NCBI GenBank assembly: GCA_024178355.1
Contig: JAMZNZ010000002.1
Location: 1,097,501 to 1,161,500, forward strand
Source: Maricaulaceae bacterium EIL42A08
Lineage (GTDB): Bacteria > Pseudomonadota > Alphaproteobacteria > Caulobacterales > Maricaulaceae
Length of the DNA stretch: 64,000 bases
Reading direction: 5' to 3'
Shown here: piece by piece, positions 52,386-61,646 of the stretch
Layout: every line of letters begins with the position of its first letter
Numbering within the stretch: position 1 is the stretch's first letter
Position numbers and translations under genes: made by a program
The notes under the pieces: model-generated
Told to the model about the DNA's origin: nothing
What the model saw: only the letters and a program-made list of their open reading frames with translations
The model's database searches: none

Positions 52386-54218
52386 TCAGCGTTTGCGGTC
52401 TCGCCGCACTGCGGCAAGGAAAGTCTGTAAGGCTTGCGGATCACCCTGTTCGAATACGTCGGCCTGGCGTGCGCGCTCCTCGGCAGTACGGGCGTCATGT
52501 GCAACTCTTTCCATATAGGAATTAGAAAGCCGACGCCAAGCCTCTGTGCGGCTTTGCGGGTCGACTTCCTCACCCCCAATGCTTGCGCGCATCGCCGCCC
52601 GGTCCGGACTTAGACGCGCTAATTCAGGGCCGTAACCCCGCTGGCGCAGTGCATCACGCAATCCACCTTCGGGCCAGACTTCCCCAGACAAACAGGCGTC
52701 TAGAATCGCGTCACGTAGGCTGTCAAGCGGTCCGAGGGGCATTTCTGCCAGAGTTTCAGTCTCCGACTGGGCGATTTCAGGGTATTCAACACAGGCTATG
52801 ACCAGCTGGCGTGCGGTTGGGTGAGCCTTTTTGCTTTTGCGCGCCTGCTTCAATGCGCCGCTGGGTCCCGGCGGCGGCCCAAAGCGCGAAGTGCCAGGGC
52901 GGAACGCACCGCCAGCGCGCCGAGGTCGCATTCCTCCGGTTTGAAACAGGCCATCAAGGCGGCGATCAAATTCGGCGCGGTACTCTGCCTTTACATCCCC
53001 GTCTTCGATCTTCGCAACCAGCTGGCGGATGCGCTTTCTGAAGCCAGCCCGGCGGTCTGGATCGTCCAGCGGTTCAGCGGCCTTTTCCCGCTCCCAGATT
53101 ACATCGATCAACGGGCGGGCTTCATCAATGGCGCTTTTAAGCGCTGCGGGGCCTTCCTCGCGCAGCATGTCATCAGGATCCTGGCCTTCCGGCAGAAAGA
53201 CAAAGCGCAGCGTCTTGCCCGGCTCCAGAAGCGGCAGCGCGCGCTCAGCGGCCGTGGCTGCGGCGCGCGTACCCGCACTATCACCATCAAGGCAGATGAC
53301 AGGCTCTGAACCCACGCGCCACAAAAGCTTGATCTGGTCTTCGGTGAGCGCCGTGCCGAGTGGAGCCACAGCTTGTTCAAGTCCAGCCCGGGCAAAGGCG
53401 ATGACATCCATATAGCCCTCAGCCACGATCAAGCCCTTGGCTTTGACTTTCGGATCGTGGGCGAAGCGGCGCGCCTGGGGGTAGCGGTAAAGCTGGCTAC
53501 CCTTGTGGAACAGGCTGGTTTCCGGGCTGTTGAGATATTTGGCGCGCTGCTCCTTCGACATGGCCCGCCCACCAAAGGCGACCAGTCGTCCGCGCGTATC
53601 CTCGATGGGAAACATGACCCGGCCACGGAAGCGGTCATACGGCTGACCGCCATCATCGGGCACAATGATGAGGCCCGCCTCGTCCAGCTCCTGAATGGAG
53701 GCCCCCTTCTGGGTCAGCGATTGAACCAGACCGCGCCGCCGGTCTGGCGCGAAGCCCAGGCCGAAGGCTTCGATGTCCTTCGCCTTCAGCCCCCGGCGCT
53801 CCAGATAGAGCCGCGCCTCTTCGCCCTCAGATGACTGCAAGCTGCGCACGAAGTAAGCCTGAGCCGCTTCAATCCATTCCAGGACCGAGCGACGGCGCGC
53901 CTCTGCCTTGGGATCGGGCGGGGCGTCTTTGGGAACATCCATGCCTGCTTCACTGGCCAGCGCCTCGACCGCCTCGATAAAGCTAAGGCCTTGAGTCTTT
54001 TGAAGCCAGGTAATGACGTCGCCATGCTCCTGACTGGCAAAGCAGTGATAGAAGCCCTTCTCGTCATTAACGAAGAAGCTGGGCGTGCGCTCTTTCTTGA
54101 ACGGTGAGAGGCCGACGAATTCACGGCCCTGACGCTTGAGCGGCACCGTCCGCCCGATCAGATCGGACGGTCGTATTCGCGTCTTCAATTCGTCCAAAAA
54201 GCCGTCAGGCAGGGCCAT
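52386..54218 (-). CDS. dnaG: DNA primase DnaG (degenerate zinc motif)
   Basis: A 610-residue primase that makes RNA primers for replication. N-terminal zinc-binding region is altered: LSPFKKERTPSFF (residues 37-49) and HCFASQEHGD (58-67); the normal C-x2-H ... C-x2-C ligands become Ser38, Lys41, Cys59 and Ser62, so three of four are lost. The TOPRIM domain is normal (IVAEGYMDVIAFARAGLEQA, CLDGDSAGTRAAATAAERAL), and the C-terminal helicase-binding domain is present. Upstream of rpoD and downstream of yqeY on the same strand. Confidence 0.95.
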   Translation of the reverse strand: MALPDGFLDELKTRIRPSDLIGRTVPLKRQGREFVGLSPFKKERTPSFFVNDEKGFYHCFASQEHGDVITWLQKTQGLSFIEAVEALASEAGMDVPKDAPPDPKAEARRRSVLEWIEAAQAYFVRSLQSSEGEEARLYLERRGLKAKDIEAFGLGFAPDRRRGLVQSLTQKGASIQELDEAGLIIVPDDGGQPYDRFRGRVMFPIEDTRGRLVAFGGRAMSKEQRAKYLNSPETSLFHKGSQLYRYPQARRFAHDPKVKAKGLIVAEGYMDVIAFARAGLEQAVAPLGTALTEDQIKLLWRVGSEPVICLDGDSAGTRAAATAAERALPLLEPGKTLRFVFLPEGQDPDDMLREEGPAALKSAIDEARPLIDVIWEREKAAEPLDDPDRRAGFRKRIRQLVAKIEDGDVKAEYRAEFDRRLDGLFQTGGMRPRRAGGAFRPGTSRFGPPPGPSGALKQARKSKKAHPTARQLVIACVEYPEIAQSETETLAEMPLGPLDSLRDAILDACLSGEVWPEGGLRDALRQRGYGPELARLSPDRAAMRASIGGEEVDPQSRTEAWRRLSNSYMERVAHDARTAEERARQADVFEQGDPQALQTFLAAVRRDRKR

Positions 54219-54282
54219 TCGCGCTCAATCCACTGTTCCAGCAACAAAGCATAACCGCCGAACGCGGCTTTCGCTACGCCTG

Positions 54283-54750
54283 TCAGGCGCGTGACTGAAG
54301 CAGGGTTTTGACTTGCTTGCCGGCCTTGGCGAAATCCATGCGACCGGTGTAGCGCTCCTTTAGAAGCGCCATGCACTTGCCCATGTCTTTAAGGCCGGTG
54401 GCCTCCACCTCATTGACCGCGGCTTCTGCAGCTTCGGCAATGGTTGCGTCGCACATGGGTTCAGGCAGGTAGGCGCGCACGATCTCGGCTTCAGCAACCT
54501 CGCGTTCAGCCAGATCAAGCCGTCCCGCATCCTCATAGGTCCTCGCGCTTTCCTCGCGCTGTTTCACCAGCTTTTGCAAGAGCGTCAGGATCTCGGTGTC
54601 CTCACAACCCTCGCAGCGATCTTCAGCGCGCGCAGCAATATCGCGATCTTTCACTGCAGCTTGAATAAGGCGAAGCGTGGAGACGCGCACCTGATCCTTC
54701 GCGCGCATGGCGACCTTGAGGTCTTCGAGAATGGTGTCGCGCAGCGACAT
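54283..54750 (-). CDS. GatB/YqeY domain protein
   Basis: A 155-residue protein with the YqeY pattern: LRDTILEDLKVAMRAKDQVR, VSTLRLIQAAVKDRDIAARA, RLDLAEREVAEAEIVRAYLP and MGKCMALLKERYTGRMDFAK, the C-terminal part being the tRNA-contacting domain of GatB. Its role is unclear; it probably acts on tRNA-dependent amidation. ATG 54750. The gene is divergent from carA and 64 bases upstream of dnaG. Confidence 0.93.
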   Translation of the reverse strand: MSLRDTILEDLKVAMRAKDQVRVSTLRLIQAAVKDRDIAARAEDRCEGCEDTEILTLLQKLVKQREESARTYEDAGRLDLAEREVAEAEIVRAYLPEPMCDATIAEAAEAAVNEVEATGLKDMGKCMALLKERYTGRMDFAKAGKQVKTLLQSRA

Positions 54751-54910
54751 GACAAATCCAACCAATCTGGGCTCGAATTCAATCAAGCCTTTGTTTTATA
54801 ACGATCATTTACCTGCGCAGATCAGCTTGACCCTGCAGGCGGCGTCGCATAGTTTCCGGCCGTTTGGCCGCCGGTGGGCGACCGCGTTCCAAAAACGGAG
54901 GCGAGCACCT

Positions 54911-56122
54911 ATGCCGGAAATAGTCCAGAATCAAGTCCCAGCCCAATCACGAAACGAAAATGACGCGGGCGCGCCGGCGTGGGCGACGGCTGCGCTGGCG
55001 CTGGCGGACGGTACAATTTTCTACGGAAAAGGGGCTGGTGCGACCGGCACAGCGGTAGGCGAGCTTTGCTTTAATACCGCGATGACCGGGCATCAGGAAA
55101 TTCTCGCAGATCCTTCATATGCCGCCCAGATCGTGTGCTTCACCTTCCCCCATGTGGGCAATACCGGGGCCACCTCTGAAGACGAGGAAGCCGCCAGCCC
55201 TGCAGCCAGAAAAGCCGCTGTGGGTATGGTTTCACGCGCCGAGATCACACCGCCTGCCAGCTGGCGCGCTGAGCAAAGCTTCACCGAGTGGCTGGCCGCA
55301 CGCGGCATTGTCTCAATCACCGGCGTCGATACGCGCGCGATCACGCGTCGCATCCGGGAGACAGGCATGCCGCTGGCTGCCGTTCAGCACGCCCGCGCTG
55401 GCGGTCTTGACCTTGAAACGCTGAAAGCCGCGGCCGCCTCGGCAAGCACCATGGAAGGCGCTGAGCTCGCTGGCACCGTAACGCGAGACGCATCAGAGCC
55501 GTGGACCGAAGCAGGCTGGGACTGGCCGGTTGGTTATGAAGCCGGTCCAGAGGACGGGCCGCTGGTCGCCGTGCTCGACTTTGGCGTGAAGGCCAACATT
55601 CTGCGTCGTCTGGTCTCGGCGGGTGCCCGCGTCACCGTGCTGCCTGCTCGGGCGAGCGCTGACGATGTCCTGGCGCTGAAGCCCGCTGGCGTTGTTGTAT
55701 CGAATGGGCCTGGTGATCCGGCAGCGACCGGCGAATACGCGCTCGACACGCTGCGAGGCGTCATTGATGCAGATGTGCCAATTCTAGGCATTTGCCTTGG
55801 TCATCAGATGCTGGCCCTGGCAGTGGGAGCCAAGACGCTGAAGATGGAACAGGGCCATCACGGAGCAAACCACCCGGTGAAGAACCACGAAACTGGTCAG
55901 GTGGAAATTGTGTCGATGAACCACGGCTTTGCGGTTGATCGCAACAGTCTGCCGGATGGTGCCGTGGAGACCCATGTGTCGTTGTTCGATGGCACCAATT
56001 GCGGTTTCAAACTGGCCGACAAGCCGGTCTTTGCGGTGCAGCATCACCCTGAAGCCAGCCCTGGGCCGCAGGATAGCTTCAACGTTTTTGATCGCTTCGT
56101 GAGCGGATTGGCCGCGACTTAA
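54911..56122 (+). CDS. carA: Carbamoyl-phosphate synthase small subunit
   Basis: A 403-residue glutamine amidotransferase subunit that feeds ammonia to CarB. Seen: ADGTIFYGKGAGATGTAVGE, FNTAMTGHQEILADPSYAAQ, GVDTRAITRRIRETGMPLAA, and the class I triad: Cys in GICLGHQMLALAVG, His and Glu in VQHHPEASPGPQD. ATG 54911 is preceded by GGCGAG; the frame from 54707 overlaps yqeY and lacks conserved residues. Its partner carB is 5.5 kb downstream with four unrelated genes between. Confidence 0.97.
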   Translation: MPEIVQNQVPAQSRNENDAGAPAWATAALALADGTIFYGKGAGATGTAVGELCFNTAMTGHQEILADPSYAAQIVCFTFPHVGNTGATSEDEEAASPAARKAAVGMVSRAEITPPASWRAEQSFTEWLAARGIVSITGVDTRAITRRIRETGMPLAAVQHARAGGLDLETLKAAAASASTMEGAELAGTVTRDASEPWTEAGWDWPVGYEAGPEDGPLVAVLDFGVKANILRRLVSAGARVTVLPARASADDVLALKPAGVVVSNGPGDPAATGEYALDTLRGVIDADVPILGICLGHQMLALAVGAKTLKMEQGHHGANHPVKNHETGQVEIVSMNHGFAVDRNSLPDGAVETHVSLFDGTNCGFKLADKPVFAVQHHPEASPGPQDSFNVFDRFVSGLAAT

Positions 56123-56227
56123 ATTTCACTCGTGACTTGTACCGGCCTGCCAGCGCGCTAGCCTTTTTGTTAACGAGACCGCAGTTTGATGACGGTCTTG
56201 AACGCAATTGAGGGGAGCGCGCCAGCC

Positions 56228-58555
56228 ATGGCGGGAAAAAGCAAACAGTTTCGCAAAGCCCTGATGCTGGCCGTTTTTGTTGGTGCTGCCGTTGCCATGT
56301 CCGGCTGCGGCGGTGGTGGCGGAGGCACAGGGGGCGGTATCGCAACTCCGCCACCACCCGCACCACCTCCACCACCCCCTCCTCCGCCTCCGCCGCCGCC
56401 ACCACCTCCGCCGCCGCCGCCGTCTCAACCGCCGAGCAATTTTGAGACGGGCGAATATTTCTCTCGAGGTAGCAACGGGCAGCCACGCACAGGCCTGCCG
56501 CTGATCAATGCGTCTGCAGCCTATGCAGCAGGAGCAACCGGCGACGGCATAATCGTTGCGGTGGTGGACACCGGCATTAATTCCAGTCACCCGGAGTTCC
56601 AGGGCCAGCTGGTCGATATTCTTGATGTCGCCGACGCCTCGCGCGGCGGCGATGACACCGATGGCCACGGGACCGGCGTGGCAGGCGTTATCGCGGCACG
56701 AAAAGACGATTTCGCCATGCACGGCGTGGCCTTCGATGCTCAAATCCTGTCAATCCGGGCGGATACGGTGGACAGCTGTGAGTCCGATGGCGGTGAGGGC
56801 TGCACCTTTTCTGACGCCAACACAGCGCGCGCGATTGATGCTGCGATCGACAACGGGGCACAGATTATAAACCTGTCGCTAGGCCGTGACGCTGACCTTG
56901 GCGATAACTTCAGTCAGACATTTGCGGCGATGGCCCGAGCGGCAGATGCTGGCATTCTGATTGTTGTTGCCGCAGGCAACCAGGATGAAGAAGAGACACA
57001 GCCTGACGCGAGCCCAGGATTTCCTGGAACTTTTGCAGCCGAGCCTGAATCGGACGGACTCACCGTTATCGCTGGCGCGGTTGATCTGAATGGCAATATC
57101 TCTGACTTTTCCAACGGTGCTGAAGGGTTTGAAAATTTCTTCCTCGTCGCCCCGGGGCAAAGCGTGATCGGCCCCTGGCGGGACGATGAGAATGGCGATC
57201 CGCAATACGCCCTCTTCTCCGGAACCAGCTTCGCCGCCCCCTATATCGCGGGCGCGCTGGCTTTGTTGCTGGACGGATTTCCTGATCTTGCACCGGGTGA
57301 TGCGCTGCGCATCCTGTTTGATACCGCAACTGACCTTGGCGCTCCCGGGCCGGACGCGATCTATGGTTCAGGACTGATCGATCTGGAAGCGGCCTTCCAG
57401 CCGGTCGGGACCTCCAGCGTTCAGGTCTCCGGCGCTCGCAATGCGTCTGTACTGCCCGTTATGTTTGCACCGCCCAGCGGCGCAGCGGGCGACTGGTTGT
57501 TTGCATCGGGACTGTTCGACGGGGCGCTTCTACGCGACAAATATGATCGTGGGTTTACGTTCACCCCTGAAAATCCGCTTCGCGCGGCCACGTCTTCAGG
57601 CCTGTCGGCAATGGAATCGGCGGCTGAACGCAGCCTGGCGCGCCAGTCACAGACAGTCGCCGGTCCTGCTGAGGTCAATCTGCGTATCACGCCGGATCTG
57701 CCCCATGCGCTGACCAATTTGCCCGACGAAGTTTATCAGGCAGAGGCCGATTTCAGCTTTGCCTTCAGACATCGCGGCCTGTCTGTGGAGGCCGGTCGCG
57801 GTTTTGCTGCTCCGTCTCCGGTCGAAAGCGCTGGCGTATCTGTGTTGTCCGCCACGCTATTTACCGGCGGAGTTGCCAATTTGACCTCCCAGCGTGAATG
57901 GGCCTCACTTGGCTACGAAATTGGCAATCTTGCAGTTCAAATTCGCGCGTCCGGATCGGGCGATGATGCCTTTCAGGCGGTCGCAACAAGCTGGACCCAG
58001 TTCAATCAGACGATTGGGTTTGAGCTGGGTGCGGGGCGCGAGGAGGATCGCACACTCGGCGGCTTTGTCGGCGCGCGCTTCGGTGAGCAGGACGGCTCAT
58101 CGTCAAGCTTTGCAGCCGCGCTATGGTCCGGCGAACTGCCGCTCGGCTGGCGCGGTTCGGCTCGCATTGAACGCGCGGATATCAATCTGGACCTGCCTGA
58201 CTTTTTAAATGTGCGAGAAGATGTCATGGCGAGTGCGTGGAGCATCGGCTTTGATCGGCCCGCGCCGGGTGGACGCTTTGGCCTGACTCTGTCTCAGCCC
58301 CTCCGGGTGGAGGATGGAGCCATCTCAGCCATGGTGCCGGTTGCTGTAAACGAGGCCAATAACGCGATCTTTGAACGTCGCCTGGCCAGTCTTGCGCCGT
58401 CTGGCCGGGAAATATCAGCGGAAGCGGCCTGGCATGTGGCGATCAATGATCGCACCAGCGCCAGCTTTGCAGCCCGGTTCACCGATGCGCCCGGTCACAT
58501 ACGAAAGGCCGATGATGAAGGTCTGATCTGGGCAGGACTTCGCACCACGTGGTAG
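56228..58555 (+). CDS. Lipoprotein S8 subtilase autotransporter (NalP-like)
   Basis: About 775 residues. A lipobox (VAMSGC, Cys27) is followed by Gly-run and a proline tract (about 41-65), then an S8 protease domain: Asp114 in AVVDTGINSSHPEF, His147 in DTDGHGTGVAG, oxyanion Asn251 in VAAGNQ, and Ser334 in FSGTSFAAPYIAGALAL. Residues about 430-775 are beta-rich, end in a terminal Trp (AGLRTTW), and look like an autotransporter barrel. The order lipid anchor, subtilase, barrel is that of NalP from Neisseria. I choose ATG 56228 (MAGKSK) with GAGGGGAG upstream; 56186 is an alternative. It follows carA on the same strand. Confidence 0.88.
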   Translation: MAGKSKQFRKALMLAVFVGAAVAMSGCGGGGGGTGGGIATPPPPAPPPPPPPPPPPPPPPPPPPPSQPPSNFETGEYFSRGSNGQPRTGLPLINASAAYAAGATGDGIIVAVVDTGINSSHPEFQGQLVDILDVADASRGGDDTDGHGTGVAGVIAARKDDFAMHGVAFDAQILSIRADTVDSCESDGGEGCTFSDANTARAIDAAIDNGAQIINLSLGRDADLGDNFSQTFAAMARAADAGILIVVAAGNQDEEETQPDASPGFPGTFAAEPESDGLTVIAGAVDLNGNISDFSNGAEGFENFFLVAPGQSVIGPWRDDENGDPQYALFSGTSFAAPYIAGALALLLDGFPDLAPGDALRILFDTATDLGAPGPDAIYGSGLIDLEAAFQPVGTSSVQVSGARNASVLPVMFAPPSGAAGDWLFASGLFDGALLRDKYDRGFTFTPENPLRAATSSGLSAMESAAERSLARQSQTVAGPAEVNLRITPDLPHALTNLPDEVYQAEADFSFAFRHRGLSVEAGRGFAAPSPVESAGVSVLSATLFTGGVANLTSQREWASLGYEIGNLAVQIRASGSGDDAFQAVATSWTQFNQTIGFELGAGREEDRTLGGFVGARFGEQDGSSSSFAAALWSGELPLGWRGSARIERADINLDLPDFLNVREDVMASAWSIGFDRPAPGGRFGLTLSQPLRVEDGAISAMVPVAVNEANNAIFERRLASLAPSGREISAEAAWHVAINDRTSASFAARFTDAPGHIRKADDEGLIWAGLRTTW

Positions 58556-58565
58556 TGTCGTAGGC

Positions 58566-59315
58566 ATGACTGGATCTGGCCCGAATCTGACCCTGGAAGA
58601 GCGTGTAAAGCGCACGCTCATTCCACCGCGTATGGAACTTAAACGCATCGTCGCGCGCGAAAAGCGCAAGGGCGAGCCAGGCTTGCGCCTGTTGCCCTTC
58701 CTGGTCGATCCGACCCGGGTGGCTATGGATATCGGGGCCAACCGCGGCATTTGGGCCGATGAGATGTCTCGGCTTACAAGCACGGTTATGGCCTATGAGC
58801 CAAACCCGAAGCTCTACGCCTTCCTGGAGCGCGCTGCTGCGCCAGGCGTCCAGTGCCGACAAATCGCCCTGTCCGATGCAGCAGGAGAAGCGGAACTGCT
58901 GATCCCTGGCGAGAACGGACGCTATTCCAATCAGGGAGCTTCGCTGAACCCCGACAAGGTTGGCGATGCGCCGCATATGCGAGTGACGGTGGAAGCGGCC
59001 CGGCTTGATGATCTTGATCCGCCAGCCACCGGTTTCTTAAAAATTGATGTGGAAGGCCACGAGCGCGCCGTGATCGATGGAGCTCGCGGGCTGATTAGCC
59101 GCGACCGCCCCATCATGATCATCGAAATTGAGGAGCGTCATACCGGTCGCGACCTCAACGAAGAGCTCGATTATGTGGAGGCGCTTGGCTATCGCACACT
59201 CGCGCTGGCCGACGGCAAGCTGATGGCCCGCGGCCATCTGGATATCGAGCGGGACCATCGCGGCAAGATTGGTCAGCCCGGCTATGCCAACAACTTCGTT
59301 TTTTTCCCGGAGTAG
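58566..59315 (+). CDS. FkbM-family methyltransferase
   Basis: A 249-residue SAM-dependent O-methyltransferase of the FkbM family, often acting on sugars or polyketides of the cell surface. Seen: VAMDIGANRGIWADEMSRL, MAYEPNPKLYAFLERAAAPG, IALSDAAGEAELLIPGENGR, and the catalytic-side FLKIDVEGHERAVIDGARGL followed by MIIEIEERH. It is 11 bases after the protease gene and shares a few bases of spacing with the binding-protein gene downstream, so a joint transcript is likely. Substrate unknown. Confidence 0.9.
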   Translation: MTGSGPNLTLEERVKRTLIPPRMELKRIVAREKRKGEPGLRLLPFLVDPTRVAMDIGANRGIWADEMSRLTSTVMAYEPNPKLYAFLERAAAPGVQCRQIALSDAAGEAELLIPGENGRYSNQGASLNPDKVGDAPHMRVTVEAARLDDLDPPATGFLKIDVEGHERAVIDGARGLISRDRPIMIIEIEERHTGRDLNEELDYVEALGYRTLALADGKLMARGHLDIERDHRGKIGQPGYANNFVFFPE

Positions 59316-59319
59316 ACCC

Positions 59320-60879
59320 ATGCAACGCGCCTCTGCTGCTCTTATCAGCCGCCGGTCTGCGCTCGGACTTGGGGCGGCGGCCACGCTGGCGGCCTGCGGC
59401 CCACGTTCTGATCTACCCACTGACACGCTGCGCGTTGCCATCGATTCTGAGCCGGATAGCCTTGATCCACTTAAAGGCCAGTTCGCTTCCGCCGCCCTGC
59501 TCTACAAACAACTCCATGCGCCGCTGACCGAGTTCTCGCCGTCTGGCGGGCTCGCGCCGGGCTTGGCGCAGACCTGGCGCAGTGAGGACGCGCGCACCTG
59601 GCGATTCATGCTGCGCCCCAACCTGGTATGGTCGGACGGTGCACCGCTGACAGCACAGGACGTTGTCTGGACCGCTCAACGCCTGCTCGACCCGACAACC
59701 GGGTTTGCTGAGCAGGGCGACTTCTTTGCCGTGATCAATGCGCGCGCGTCACTTCGTGGTGAGGTTCCACCAGACGCCGTTGGCATCACCGCCATCGACG
59801 ACCGTACGGTGGAGTTTCGCCTGGACCGTCCCGTCGCCATGTTCCCGATCTTGATGCGGGAGTTCTACCCGCTGCCCCGGCACGTTGTCGCTGGCAATCC
59901 CGATGGCTGGACGCGGCCGGAAAACTGGGTCTGCGCAGGTCCCTACACGCTGACCGGGCGCAGTGCGCTGCGCTTTGACCTGACGCGCAATCCGCGCTTT
60001 GCCGCAGCGGATACCGTGTCTATCGAACAGATCTCTATCAGTGTGATTGAGGATGCCGCCACGCGCGCGCGCCGTTTCAGGGCGGGTGATTTTGATCTGG
60101 TGGATCGTCCCCCCTCAGACCAGATCGGCTTCATGCGAGAGCGCCTCGGCGACCAGCTCGCTGCCTTCCCGGCGCCGATCCTGACCTATCTGAAAGTCAA
60201 TTGCGCTCAGCCGCATTTAAGCGACCCGCGTGTGCGTCGTGCCCTGTCGCTTGCGACGAACCGCCAGCGCACCAATGACCAGTTCTTCAATGGGGAAGGT
60301 CACCCGACCGACATCATCATTCCTGATCCCGAAGCGCCCTCGCCTGAGCGCAATGTGGCCGAAGCGGTGCGCCTTCTGGGTGCAGCAGGCTACGGGCCGG
60401 AGAATCCGCTGCAGATCACGCTGAGGGCGACCGCCGGCGACCGCGACCGAGTTGCGGTGGCTTTGATGGATGACTGGGCCGATATCGGCGTGGAGACCAC
60501 ACTGCTCGCCAGCTATCCGCTTGATCTCTATCAGGCCGTGGACGGCGGCGACTTCGATCTGGCACTGGCCCGTTTTGACCGCGGCTTGAAGTCCGATCCC
60601 GAATTCATGATCCAGCCCTTCACCCAGGACGGCTTTGCCGACAATACCCGCTGGGAGGGGCCACGCCGGACGATGTTCGACGCCCTGATCGATGAAGCCA
60701 GCGCCACGCTTGATGGCACGCAGCGGCTGGCAAAGCTGCGCCAGGCCGAAGACATCCTGCTGGAAGAGATGCCCAACATCCCGCTCCTGTTCGAGCGCGC
60801 CTACTGGATGGTCGGCAGCCGCGTCGACTATAACCCGGCCATCCCGCCCCAGCTCTGGCGGGATCTGGGGTTGGGGTGA
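59320..60879 (+). CDS. Peptide-type ABC substrate-binding protein (orphan)
   Basis: A 519-residue periplasmic solute-binding protein of the SBP_bac_5 (DppA/OppA) family. A Tat-like or lipoprotein signal is seen (SRRSALGLGAAATLAACG, Cys26). Motifs: LRVAIDSEPDSLDPLKGQF, PGLAQTWRSEDARTWRFMLR, VWSDGAPLTAQDVVWTAQRL, HLSDPRVRRALSLATNRQRT, and DFDLALARFDRGLKSDP. The ATG 59320 follows CGGAG. No permease or ATPase genes are near, so the transporter partners are elsewhere. Confidence 0.92.
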   Translation: MQRASAALISRRSALGLGAAATLAACGPRSDLPTDTLRVAIDSEPDSLDPLKGQFASAALLYKQLHAPLTEFSPSGGLAPGLAQTWRSEDARTWRFMLRPNLVWSDGAPLTAQDVVWTAQRLLDPTTGFAEQGDFFAVINARASLRGEVPPDAVGITAIDDRTVEFRLDRPVAMFPILMREFYPLPRHVVAGNPDGWTRPENWVCAGPYTLTGRSALRFDLTRNPRFAAADTVSIEQISISVIEDAATRARRFRAGDFDLVDRPPSDQIGFMRERLGDQLAAFPAPILTYLKVNCAQPHLSDPRVRRALSLATNRQRTNDQFFNGEGHPTDIIIPDPEAPSPERNVAEAVRLLGAAGYGPENPLQITLRATAGDRDRVAVALMDDWADIGVETTLLASYPLDLYQAVDGGDFDLALARFDRGLKSDPEFMIQPFTQDGFADNTRWEGPRRTMFDALIDEASATLDGTQRLAKLRQAEDILLEEMPNIPLLFERAYWMVGSRVDYNPAIPPQLWRDLGLG

Positions 60880-60882
60880 GCG

Positions 60883-61512
60883 ATGGGGCACGAGCACTCT
60901 GACTGGCTGGAACGCTGGCGCTCGCATCTACATGAAGCCGGGCTTTCGCAGGATGATGTTATCGGTCGAAAGCTGATCAAGCACCACGCCGGACCCTCGC
61001 GGCACTATCACGGCCTGTCACATCTCGAATTCCTGTTTGGAGAGATCGATGCTCACCGCGACCAGATCAAGGATCTTCACCGCCTGATTTTTGCGACCTG
61101 GTTCCATGACGCCATTTACGTCAGCTGGCGCAAGGACAATGAAGCCCGCAGCGCCGATTGGGCCGTGCATAGTCTCGGAAGCCTTGGCGCAAGCGAAGCG
61201 CTTCAATCCTCCGTTGGTTACCTCATCCGGCAAACCGCAAACCACGCTGACGGCGGCAACGACAACGACGACAATCTCTTCCTCGACATGGACTGCGCCA
61301 TTCTGGGGGCACCGGCAGATGTCTACGCGAAGTATGCCAAGGGCGTGCGCGCCGAATATTGGTGGGTGCCCAAAGGTCGTTATCGGGAAGGTCGCAAGGC
61401 CTTCCTCGAGAGCCAGATAGAGCGAAGGCCGCTTTTCCTGACGAAAGTATACAATGCGCGCTATGGATCGCAGGCATTAGTGAATATGCGCGAGGAGGCG
61501 GCAGGCTTGTAG
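60883..61512 (+). CDS. HD-like metal-dependent phosphohydrolase
   Basis: A 209-residue protein of the HD-superfamily type sometimes named NMDAR2C-subunit-like. Seen: HYHGLSHLEFLFGEID (first His pair), IFATWFHDAIYVSWRKDNEA (H-D motif), VGYLIRQTANHADGGNDNDD and NLFLDMDCAILGAPADVYAK. The spacing of His/Asp fits a metal hydrolase. Enzymatic target unknown. It begins 3 bases after the binding-protein gene and ends 134 bases before carB. Confidence 0.85.
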   Translation: MGHEHSDWLERWRSHLHEAGLSQDDVIGRKLIKHHAGPSRHYHGLSHLEFLFGEIDAHRDQIKDLHRLIFATWFHDAIYVSWRKDNEARSADWAVHSLGSLGASEALQSSVGYLIRQTANHADGGNDNDDNLFLDMDCAILGAPADVYAKYAKGVRAEYWWVPKGRYREGRKAFLESQIERRPLFLTKVYNARYGSQALVNMREEAAGL

Positions 61513-61567
61513 CTACCCCCTCGCCAAACGCGTCTTCACACGCTACACCGCCCTCTCAGTACGACAG

Positions 61568-61611
61568 ATGACTCGGCCCCGGCCCTGAAGCGTCCTTCGC
61601 TTCGGGTGGCC
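61568..61611 (+). promoter_or_regulatory. Candidate leader peptide and hairpin before carB
   Basis: A mini-frame ATGACTCGGCCCCGGCCCTGA at 61568-61588 would encode M-T-R-P-R-P-stop, with two Arg codons. Its stop overlaps a strong hairpin (GGCC-CTGAAGCG ... CGCTTCGG-GT-GGCC, 61581-61611) 36 bases ahead of the carB ATG. The set recalls attenuation by ribosome stalling. Two Arg codons are few, there is no T run, and chance cannot be excluded. Confidence 0.25.
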
Positions 61612-61646
61612 CTGCGCGCGAGCAAGACCATGAGAAGGCCACGCCC

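Noticed and set aside
56345-56424. Repetitive CCN tract as a CRISPR or microsatellite locus
   Set aside because: It is in frame and codes for the proline linker of the protease; there are no spacers.
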